60,522 nucleotides of DNA from Paenibacillus anaericanus (GTDB lineage: Bacteria > Bacillota > Bacilli > Paenibacillales > Paenibacillaceae): the NCBI RefSeq assembly GCF_003994475.1, contig NZ_RZNY01000030.1, positions 364 to 60,885 on the forward strand. Direction: 5' to 3'. The translations under genes and the position numbers were made by a program. The notes beneath the pieces were generated by a model, which saw only the letters and a list, made by a program, of their open reading frames with translations, was not told the origin of the DNA and did not search any database. Every line of letters begins with the position of its first letter. The first letter of the stretch is position 1. Positions 38,454 through 46,700 of the stretch are shown here, in pieces.

Positions 38454-39536
38454 TTACAGCGGGAGCATGAGCGTTATACTTGTGCCGACGTTAACAGTGC
38501 TAGTCACACGAATGTCTCCTCCATGTGCCAACACCAGCTGTTTGGCAATCGCCATACCAAGTCCCGTCCCCTCCGAGCGTGAATCGGTAGTCGTCCCTCG
38601 GTAATATTTATTGAAAAGACCTTCCAATGACTCCTCGTCCATCCCAATTCCATCATCGGTAATCCTAATGTTTAGGTGAGTAGTTCGCGTGATTTGGATG
38701 TGGACCTTCGTCCCGGCTGGATTATGCAAAATGGCGTTAAGCAACAGATTGTTTAGCGCCCGCCCAAGTAACTTGATGTCCAACAGCTTCTCCAAATAGG
38801 GTTCGTCGGCTTCAAAAGACAAGTTATAACCAACAGCCCTCGGATCATTGGCCACATCAACCATTATTCTTTTCACATATTCAACGAGGTCCGTTGGTTC
38901 CAAATTTAGAGGGAGCTGTTGGTCATCCATTCGAAAAGATAAATTCAAATCGCCAATGAGCTCTTGCATATGATCGGCTTTATGCTCAATCTCCATCAAA
39001 AACTTCGTTTTTTCTTCCGTATTCCATTCATAGTGAGGGGTAAGCAGCATAGAGGAATACCCTTTAATATAGGTGAGCGGGGTTTTTAAATCGTGGGAAA
39101 TACCAGCAATCCACTCTTTTTGCATGTTATCGCTATGGCTTCTAGCCTGCTTGCTTGTCTCTAAGACATCCGCTAAGGTATGTAATTGAACAATTAGCTC
39201 TTTATACAAGTGATAGGGTCTCTTTAGCTTTTTTTTGTTTCTGGAATAAATTTTGCGATGATGATCTGGCTCCACGTATATACCACTGGCCAACCGATTA
39301 ATCCAACCTATGATGTAGAATAGCGGCTTCCCTATCGTCCAGCCAAGAAATAGCACAAAGAATACGATAAGGAGGAGCATGCCGTTCAGCACGAAAGCAT
39401 CCTGCCTATCCCCCTCCTGGGGCAATAGCCATTCTATTAGAACAAAAAGCTCTATGTTTATGAGCACGGCTAGAAGAACCAGACTTAGGGTTACATGAAT
39501 TGCAAGACGAAAGATGAGACGAAAATTAACTTTCAT
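38454..39536 (-). CDS. Sensor histidine kinase (HisKA type)
   Basis: A 360-residue membrane kinase: two helices at the N-terminus (about 7-37 and 50-80) with a very short external loop, phospho-acceptor His148 in AGISHDLKTPLTYIKGYSS, and an HATPase domain with NNLLLNAILHNPAG, DDGIGM and GTGLGMAIAKQLV. The short sensor loop resembles intramembrane-sensing kinases of antimicrobial-peptide detection systems. Its start overlaps the response regulator stop by 11 bp. Likely regulates the ABC-2 exporter downstream (inference). Confidence 0.9.
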   Translation of the reverse strand: MKVNFRLIFRLAIHVTLSLVLLAVLINIELFVLIEWLLPQEGDRQDAFVLNGMLLLIVFFVLFLGWTIGKPLFYIIGWINRLASGIYVEPDHHRKIYSRNKKKLKRPYHLYKELIVQLHTLADVLETSKQARSHSDNMQKEWIAGISHDLKTPLTYIKGYSSMLLTPHYEWNTEEKTKFLMEIEHKADHMQELIGDLNLSFRMDDQQLPLNLEPTDLVEYVKRIMVDVANDPRAVGYNLSFEADEPYLEKLLDIKLLGRALNNLLLNAILHNPAGTKVHIQITRTTHLNIRITDDGIGMDEESLEGLFNKYYRGTTTDSRSEGTGLGMAIAKQLVLAHGGDIRVTSTVNVGTSITLMLPL

Positions 39537-40251
39537 GAGCAGATCCTTTCTTCGGTGGAAGGAACTTGTAACCGATACCCCGCAAATTTACAATAAGCTT
39601 CGGATCAGCCGGATCTGCCTCCAGCTTTTTTCTAAGTCTTGATAGATGGATAACGACTGTTTTCTCATCCCCCATCAGCGCCTTCCCCCATACTTGCTCA
39701 TACAATTGAAGGGCCGTGAACACCTGGTTTGGATTCTCGCACAGAAAAACGAGTAACTCGAATTCTTTGGCTGGGCAATGAATATCGGTTCCATTGACCA
39801 TCACCTGAGCAGAAGATTTATTCACAACAAATACACCGTAATCAAAAATGTTTGATTTATGTAGGACACGTGGTTGATACAGACTTTGCCGACGTAGATG
39901 AGTCTGGACCCTCGCAACAACCTCAAGCGGGTTGAAGGGCTTGGTGATATAGTCGTCCCCACCAATGCCGAGCCCCATTAATTTATCCAAATCACCTGAG
40001 CGTGCAGTCAGGAATAGAATCGGAACCGACGTAAGCCTGCGGATGTCTTGGCACAGGGCAAAACCATCCGTATCGGGTAGCATTACGTCGAGCACGATAA
40101 GATCAAATGAAGTAGCCTCGACTCGGCGCAAAGCCTCGCTTCCTGTAGTCACTGTGACAACTCGTTCGAATCCTTCTTTTTTCAATAATGTTTCTAGCAT
40201 GGTCAAAATACCTTGTTCATCATCAACCAATAAGATAGTCTCGCTACGCAA
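39526..40251 (-). CDS. OmpR family response regulator
   Basis: A 241-residue winged-helix response regulator: receiver domain with VDDE and phospho-acceptor Asp55 (IVLDVMLPDTDG), conserved Lys in YITKPFNP, then a Trans_reg_C DNA-binding domain (about 140-235, ending GYKFLPPKKG). Cognate partner of the kinase it overlaps. First gene of the probable unit with the kinase and, before insertion of the repeat element, perhaps the ABC-2 exporter. Confidence 0.92.
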   Translation of the reverse strand: MRSETILLVDDEQGILTMLETLLKKEGFERVVTVTTGSEALRRVEATSFDLIVLDVMLPDTDGFALCQDIRRLTSVPILFLTARSGDLDKLMGLGIGGDDYITKPFNPLEVVARVQTHLRRQSLYQPRVLHKSNIFDYGVFVVNKSSAQVMVNGTDIHCPAKEFELLVFLCENPNQVFTALQLYEQVWGKALMGDEKTVVIHLSRLRKKLEADPADPKLIVNLRGIGYKFLPPKKGSAHES

Positions 40252-40446
40252 TCTTACCCCTGCCTTTATATGTATAATGTAGAACGGAAGTAGCCTCGGA
40301 TAAAATAAATCTCTTTCCTCACATTCTGCATCTTACCATATAAATCCTCTGTTGGTGGGCGGTGAATGTAACATGTAAAAAACATGAGCACACTCAGCAT
40401 AGTTAGGAATCATCGCTAAATAAAACAGAAATAGATAATTCAAAGC

Positions 40447-40480
40447 AAGCCTCGAACCCATACCGGATTCGGGGCTTTTT
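40447..40480 (+). terminator. Hairpin terminator near the oxidase 3-prime end
   Basis: Stem AAGCCTCGAA (40447-40456) pairs with the TTCGGGGCTT side (40468-40477), followed by a T-run on the plus strand. It lies between the minus-strand oxidase gene and the response regulator gene. The T-run orientation favours plus-strand use, although no plus-strand gene precedes it, so it may block antisense transcription or act both ways. Confidence 0.5.
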
Positions 40481-40503
40481 AAATACCAATCATCATGAAC
40501 TCG

Positions 40504-41856
40504 TTACGTTTCAATAAGCTCGTGCGTCTGGTCGCTCAATTCCAGCATTTCCACCAAGTAAGGGTTCAAGAATACACCCGAAGGATCAAGCTCTTGTCGA
40601 AGACGAAGAAATGCATCCCACTTCGGATATACCGATCGGAGCTGCTCCGCGCGCATCGTGTGCATTTTGCCCCAATGAGGTCTCCCGCCATACTGTCTGA
40701 AGATATCCTCTACTTTGGCAAAAAAATCAGCATACTCCATCCCCCGATACATATGTACAGCGATATAGGCAGAATCACGTCCAGTCGCCGGACTGAGCCA
40801 TACATCGTCTCCCTGTACATAGCGGCATTCGATTGGAAAATGAACAGCAAATCGATACCGATCTACCGCATTACGTATTTCCTCCAGTACGATTCGCATG
40901 TGATCTACCGGTACGCTGTACTCCATTTCGTTAAACCGAACGAGCCGTGGCGTCGCAAAAATGCGGTGACTATACCCCACTTCTTGTACATCCGGTACAC
41001 CTGCTGCCGATAATCGGCTTATCGACTTACAAAGGCGCGGAATGATGCGGCAGCACTCCGACATAACCCAGAACAACACATTCTCCATCAGCAAGACCTT
41101 CCAATAACTCCAACGGCTTGGCGTTCCGGGGACCTCATCCGTCTTATTGGTCAGTTTTATTTGAGCGACATCCGTATAAGGGAACCAATAAAATTCGAAA
41201 TGACGGTTTTCCTTTTTGAATAGATCCAGGTGATCAAAGCATTGGGAGAATGATATTTTGCGACTCGTATAGCGAAGTGCATACGAAGGTACAACACGTA
41301 GCTTCACCTTCACGATAATCCCGAACATCCCTAATGACACCTGCATCGCCCGAATAAGCTCTTTGTCCTGCTCGGCTGAACATTCGATAGTTTCCCCAGT
41401 CGCTATCACCACCGTCAAGCCTACCGCTTGAGTTGCGAGGCTCCCGAGCCGCGCTCCCGTCCCATGTGTTCCTGTACTGATCGCTCCTGCAATGGATTGC
41501 GCATTAATATCGCCAAGATTCTCTTGCGCAACGCCAAAGGCATGCAATTCTTCCCCGAGTCGGTCCAGTTTCGTTCCGCCCCACACTTCAGCAATGCCCT
41601 TCTCCGAATCAACAGCAATCACACCCTGCAATTGATCCAAGGAGACCAATACATCATCGGTCTGGACTAGCCTCGTAAATGAATGTCCAGATCCCACGAC
41701 ACGCAGTTTCCATCCTACGGCGGCGCATGTCTTAACAATCTCGACCACCTCTTCTATGCTGGCAGGATATACGATACTACTCGGCAATCCACGTACGAGT
41801 CCTGACCAATTCCGCCATTCTTTCTTATTGCGCTCCTTCAAATTTATAGATAACAT
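40504..41856 (-). CDS. FAD-linked D-arabinono-1,4-lactone/alditol oxidase-like protein
   Basis: A 450-residue VAO-family flavoenzyme. The N-terminal PCMH-type FAD-binding domain (about 14-185) includes VVGSGHSFTRL, whose His58 is the position of covalent FAD attachment in relatives, and SIAGAISTGTHGTG. The C-terminal ALO domain ends with GRPHWGKMH near residue 410. The family oxidises aldonolactones or alditols with O2, giving H2O2. Its start overlaps the previous gene by 13 bp, so the two are expressed together. The substrate is not evident. Confidence 0.87.
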   Translation of the reverse strand: MLSINLKERNKKEWRNWSGLVRGLPSSIVYPASIEEVVEIVKTCAAVGWKLRVVGSGHSFTRLVQTDDVLVSLDQLQGVIAVDSEKGIAEVWGGTKLDRLGEELHAFGVAQENLGDINAQSIAGAISTGTHGTGARLGSLATQAVGLTVVIATGETIECSAEQDKELIRAMQVSLGMFGIIVKVKLRVVPSYALRYTSRKISFSQCFDHLDLFKKENRHFEFYWFPYTDVAQIKLTNKTDEVPGTPSRWSYWKVLLMENVLFWVMSECCRIIPRLCKSISRLSAAGVPDVQEVGYSHRIFATPRLVRFNEMEYSVPVDHMRIVLEEIRNAVDRYRFAVHFPIECRYVQGDDVWLSPATGRDSAYIAVHMYRGMEYADFFAKVEDIFRQYGGRPHWGKMHTMRAEQLRSVYPKWDAFLRLRQELDPSGVFLNPYLVEMLELSDQTHELIET

Positions 41857-43034
41857 AGCCCGTCCCCACGATATGTCGTCGTCTCGCCAACGATACCGTT
41901 ATTCGAAATGTAGTAGAGATGTGTGAATCGTTCGCATAACTCTCCTGCTTTGCTATGACGCATAAAGATCGGATCGCCGAGTTCCAGCTCTTCTGGCCCG
42001 TTGTAGCGAATTGGTGTCTGGACTTCGCCTGCCCCTTCCATTGCAAGGAGTGAAGCACCTTGTGGTAGGTATGGACGCGGCAGTTTGTCGCTGCCTCCAG
42101 CTCCCGAAGCCGTGTACCCACCGCCTAAGCAGGTGTAGAGATCACCGCGCGGCTGACGCACGATCTCGATCGCATATCCTGCGGCGGGAAGCAAAGTAAA
42201 GTCCCGGTAGTGGTCAAATAGACCGGGCGAATAAAACCCCGATCCAGCCGTGACTTCGGTGACGACTGGCTCCACGCTACTTGTATGAAGACTGCCCGTG
42301 CCACCTGCATTCACAAACCGCAGTGGAGGAAGGCCCATGCGCTCGATCGCCGCGACTAGCTCCGCCCGCCGGATAGCGGCTTCACGGATCGAGCGGCGCT
42401 TGAGTAACTGCACGAACGCATTCTTCAGAGCCTGCCTCGGCACACGGTCGCCTAAGCCTGCAACCTGCGCTTCGTAACCCATGAGCCCCTCGAGCACGAC
42501 ATGCTTCGACTGCGCGATGCGCTTGATGAGGTCAAGCGCTGCATCTGTGGAGCGTATAGGTGAGCGCCATACACCGAAATGCAACCCCGGGACATCTATC
42601 GACAAATCGATGTCCACACAGAGCGGCAACACCACGCCGTACTTGGCGGCTGCCACTTCCGCCTGCTCGACATGCGCCCTGCAGTCGACCATCATCGTGA
42701 TGCTGCACCCTTCACGCTGATGCCTCGCGACGGACGCGAGCTGGCGTGCGTCCACCGCTGGATAGCCCAGCAGCAAGTCGGTGAATCCTTGCTCCGCGAG
42801 ATAGAGTGCTTCAGGCACCGTGAAGCACATGATCCCCTGAAACTGTGCATTTTCCTGAAGAATGCGCCGGAGCACATCAACAGAACGGATCGATTTACTC
42901 GCAATACGGATCTTCTTCCCACTCGCCCGTTGAAGAACGCTCTGAATATTCTGCTCCAGCATATCCAGATCAACGAAGGCAAATGGCATCGGAATCCCGG
43001 TGCAAACTTCCTTATAGTAACGATAATCACGCAC
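41844..43034 (-). CDS. PLP-dependent amino acid deaminase/aldolase (D-threonine aldolase-like)
   Basis: A 396-residue fold-type III PLP enzyme with an alanine-racemase-like N-terminal barrel. Schiff-base Lys47 is in RIASKSIRS. The C-terminal metal-site motif RHSKAGELCERF supplies the His and Cys that bind a divalent metal in D-serine dehydratase and D-threonine aldolase relatives. GC content here is visibly higher than in the surrounding genes. Coupled by a 13-bp overlap to the lactone oxidase, a pairing that I recognise from other Bacilli and actinomycetes. The reaction in vivo is unknown. Confidence 0.87.
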   Translation of the reverse strand: MRDYRYYKEVCTGIPMPFAFVDLDMLEQNIQSVLQRASGKKIRIASKSIRSVDVLRRILQENAQFQGIMCFTVPEALYLAEQGFTDLLLGYPAVDARQLASVARHQREGCSITMMVDCRAHVEQAEVAAAKYGVVLPLCVDIDLSIDVPGLHFGVWRSPIRSTDAALDLIKRIAQSKHVVLEGLMGYEAQVAGLGDRVPRQALKNAFVQLLKRRSIREAAIRRAELVAAIERMGLPPLRFVNAGGTGSLHTSSVEPVVTEVTAGSGFYSPGLFDHYRDFTLLPAAGYAIEIVRQPRGDLYTCLGGGYTASGAGGSDKLPRPYLPQGASLLAMEGAGEVQTPIRYNGPEELELGDPIFMRHSKAGELCERFTHLYYISNNGIVGETTTYRGDGLCYL

Positions 43035-43253
43035 TTAACCCGACCTCCCTTATAGGGTAGATACATAATTTCTTGTACTATTAATATTCTTACAATAGAG
43101 AGATAGTCCATTATTTCGGGCTCTCACAGGAGCCAATTGCGGGAGTAACCATTGGCTTGGGTTACGAGGGCACTACCCCGCCCGATCCTATTCCCAGATG
43201 TATCAAATGTCCTATCACTCGCTCCTTGATAGAACAGAGATTTCTCATCGGAA

Positions 43254-43302
43254 TAAATAAAAACTCTCCTGAGTGGTTCCAAATGGAATCACACAGGAGA
43301 GT
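43254..43302 (-). terminator. Rho-independent terminator after the sigK fragment
   Basis: A long stem (ACTCTCCTG at 43263-43271 with CAGGAGAGT at 43294-43302, pairing on through to loop AAAT) is followed on the minus strand by a T-rich run. It lies 18 bp past the fragment stop. Confidence 0.8.
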
Positions 43303-43320
43303 AGGTACAACATATTTATC

Positions 43321-43557
43321 TCACCGCTTCGCCTTATAAAACTCATGATAGAGCTTCATGAGCGCCCGCTTCTCAATCCTTGACACATAGGAACGGGAAA
43401 TGCCGAGCTCTTTGGCGATTTCGCGTTGGGTCCGTTCTTCTCCCCCATGCTCCAACCCGAATCTTCCTTTTATCACTTCCTGCTCCCGTGCGTCCAAGAT
43501 ATCGAGATTTCGGTAAATTTTACTCTTCTCCATCTTCAGTTGCACCCGATCGAAGAC
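43321..43557 (-). pseudogene. sigK: 3-prime fragment of sporulation sigma factor gene sigK (copy 1)
   Basis: The frame reads [19 protein letters not shown] and then a complete region-4 helix-turn-helix ([13 protein letters not shown] block: [20 protein letters not shown]) ending [13 protein letters not shown]. This is the C-terminal third of sigma-K as known in Paenibacillus; regions 2 and 3, which bind core polymerase and the -10, are missing. The frame is open over 74 codons from an internal ATG (43545) without a clear ribosome site. A good terminator follows. Related fragments occur at 59324-59447 and 60478-60522, in the same orientation. It is either a recombination remnant or, less likely, a free-standing sigma region-4 protein. 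Confidence 0.85.
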
Positions 43558-43723
43558 CTGAGGTTGTGGACACGAAACGATGTCATTTCTTAATGAAAAT
43601 GCTGATACTCAATGAGTATTCTTTAAAGTCGGGCCGCCACCATTGCATCAAGTTGAATTTTCAGTTCTGCCCTATACATTCTGCTATTTGCTCTAAGTGG
43701 TTAAGCGTTCTTTTAGTGCAACA

Positions 43724-43773
43724 GAAAAAGCCGGCGTCATGGCGAACGATAACATCACCTTGATTGACCGGCT
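43724..43773 (-). terminator. Terminator after the surface GH32 gene
   Basis: Stem AGCCGG/CCGGCT with adjoining TCA/TGA pairing (about 43729-43740 with 43763-43773), followed on the minus strand by TTTTT. It lies 13-60 bp past the stop of the 1884-residue gene and closes the fructan operon. Confidence 0.55.
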
Positions 43774-43786
43774 CTTCCCTTATCAG

Positions 43787-46700
43787 TTATTTATTAATCT
43801 TGTCAAGCAATCGCGAGATAATTTGCGCACTTTCTGCACGGTTTACTTTTTCTTGAGGCATGAATAAATCCTTGCCACGGCCGCTGATTAAGCCAAGTTC
43901 CTGTGCAGCAGCAACCGCATCTACAGCCCAGCCGCTGATCGTCCCCGCATCTTTAAAATTACTCATTTGATGAATGGCAGCATTCTGCCCAGTTTGAAAT
44001 AGATAAGCTTTGTAAATCATGGCCGCCATTTCTTCACGGCTTATGGTTTCCTCTGGTGCGAACGTATCCTTGGTTTTTCCGGTTATGATTCCCGTTTCGT
44101 ATGCCGCGGCAATGGATGAAGCATACCATTTCGTCGGATCAACATCTTGAAATGCAGTTGAGTTCGAGGCCTTTATTCTCAGTGCCCGGCTAATAAACGA
44201 GACAAACTCAGCTCGGGTCACGTTTTGCTTGGGTGCAAATGCCGTATCGCTTACACCGAGAACTATCTGCTTCGCAGCCATCTTCTTGATCACGTCATGA
44301 GCCCAATAAGATCCATGAACATCAGTAAACGATTTGTCATAGATAAGGATGGCATACATACTGAAATGGCTCACTTCCGCAGTCATCCTATCGCTTGCAT
44401 AGGTTCCGCCCGCATACTCCAAGCTGCCGTCATCGGCGATAGAATGGATTCCAGCCAGAGCCAGGCGGGAATTCTCATTTAAACTCAGCCTGATTGTGAC
44501 TGGTTTGGAGAATTTCTCAAGCTTAAGCGCTGTTCCATCGGCCTTCACAATAGATAATTTGAAGGTATAGATCTCTCCTAAAGCTGAAATGTCCGCTTTA
44601 TTCTTGCTTTGGACCCGTTCCATCAGTTCTTTAATCTGATCTGCCGATAATATGTCTATTTCAAAGGAGATTTGGGCACGTTCAAGTTCTTCTCTTGTAA
44701 CCAGCCCTTGCAAATCCTTCAATATTTCGGCGGAAACTTCGATCTCTGCTCCACTATGTTTAATCTTCAAAGCGTTCTTGCCGTCGTTTGCCGCCGTTTT
44801 AACCGGGAATAGCACCTGCCGTTCACCCTTAGCCAATTCGAATGAAAGGCTATTTTGACTGTCCGGTTTACTTGGGGTAACTCCGTTGCGTACAGAGCTG
44901 TCCATATCGACAGGATTGGATGGAGCAGGTGGATCGATCGGTTCTGTCGGATCTGTTGGATCGGTGGGATTCTTCACCTTAACCGGTACGTTGAAATCAT
45001 CGACGTTAAAATGTCCAAACCCGCCAGTGGATTGGTCAACCACCTTAATGTAAAGCTCTTCGCCGATATACTGCGACGCATCCCAAATCTTCCTTTGATA
45101 TTCCTCATAATTGGTTGCGGTCTCTTTAAACAACTCTTTGCCGTCCAATGCCCGGACCAGCGCAACATACAGCTTATCCAGATCACGCCCGCCGCTGACA
45201 AGGAAATTAATCACACCATTCCCGCCAAGAACAAAATTTTGTGATTTCAGCGTTCCTGTTAAGCTATCACCACCGCCTGCCTCATTGAAACCCCACAAAT
45301 GATAGCCGCCTGGTATTTTTTGCGACGGATTGAAATAGATCGTATCCCAGAAAAACTGGACATGGGTCACATGGACATTCTGGAAGGCATCTCCTTCCGG
45401 TATCCAGCCTGTTAAATCGCCAGTAGCAAAATCATGGTTAGGTAGATCCGTAATATCCGTATACACCGAGTTGTCCCAGTTATCTGGAACATAGACCGGA
45501 GGAGCTGGTTCACCCGTCAAGGCATTCATATTCCATACTTCCATCGACTTGACCGTAATATCTTTGTCGGCCCAGACCTTCAAGCCTAGTGAGTCGTATC
45601 GGCCTACGTAGACGCGGGTTGTCAGCTTTTTCTTATAATTAGCAAAGGCTTCGATAACCGAGCGGTCCAGGAAAATATGAAGCTTCAGGTTCTCTCCGTC
45701 AAGTTCGACGTATCCGCCTTGAATACCATCCACGCGTACATCCGGGTCAATGCTGCTCTTGGTACGATCCACATTAAAGGTTCCGTCCGTCTTATCATAG
45801 TAAATCAGCGTTTCCTCCTGTCCATTGTCGGTACGCCGCACCTTAAGACCGAATTTCTGGGCATCGCCTGGATCGATTTCCATCACAATTTCCAGCATGT
45901 CTCCTTTGACATTATGGATCAATTGATTGGCAGTCTGCATATTTTTGTCCGCAAAATCAACTAATTTAGTACCCCGGAGACTCTGTAATTCTTGAATCGG
46001 CTCAATGCGCAATTCATCATGCTCATCCAGGCTTAGGGAAACTGGCAGCGCCAGATTATGAGCCCATCCCGCTTGATATTCCGCCTGCGGCGTTCTTACG
46101 TTTTGTACCATGGAGTAAACGACCGTTCTTCCGTCAGGTGTGACCATCCCGCTCTCTGCGGTTAGATAACCATCGCCTACATCCATTTTGGACGGTGTCT
46201 CCTGATCAGGTATAAATTTAAAATTGTCCCTGTCCCAGGTTCCAATCCAATAAAAAACCTCAACATCTCTTTTCACATCATTAGCTGGAGCAACATGCTC
46301 CGGTTTTTCATGGGGATTAACCATAAAAATGTGCTTTTGCTTGCCCGTACTATCTTGGCCTAATGGCAATAATACCGGTAGTTCCCATACCGTACCGAGC
46401 TCCGGATATAGATTTCTGTCACTAACGTATAAAGGCCCCTTATACTCCCAGTTGTACATATCGTCGGATACATACACCAAAGCTGTGCCGCTGCTGAAGT
46501 CTTGAAGGCCAGACGTCACTAACTGATACCATTTATCTACCTCTTCGTCGTACCATACAAATGGGTCCCGAAACTCATTATGGATGCCATTTCCATTCTG
46601 TTCTGTAACGGGTTCGGGATATTTCACCCATTGCTCTAAATTGGGATCCGACAAATCGGCCGGAGTCGCCAATCCTGTTCTTTGGTTCGGCGACAACGAG

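Noticed and set aside
43131..43157. AGCCAAT/ATTGGCT hairpin upstream of the aldolase gene
   Set aside because: Only 7 bp of stem with a 13-nt loop, and no clear relation to a promoter or terminator.
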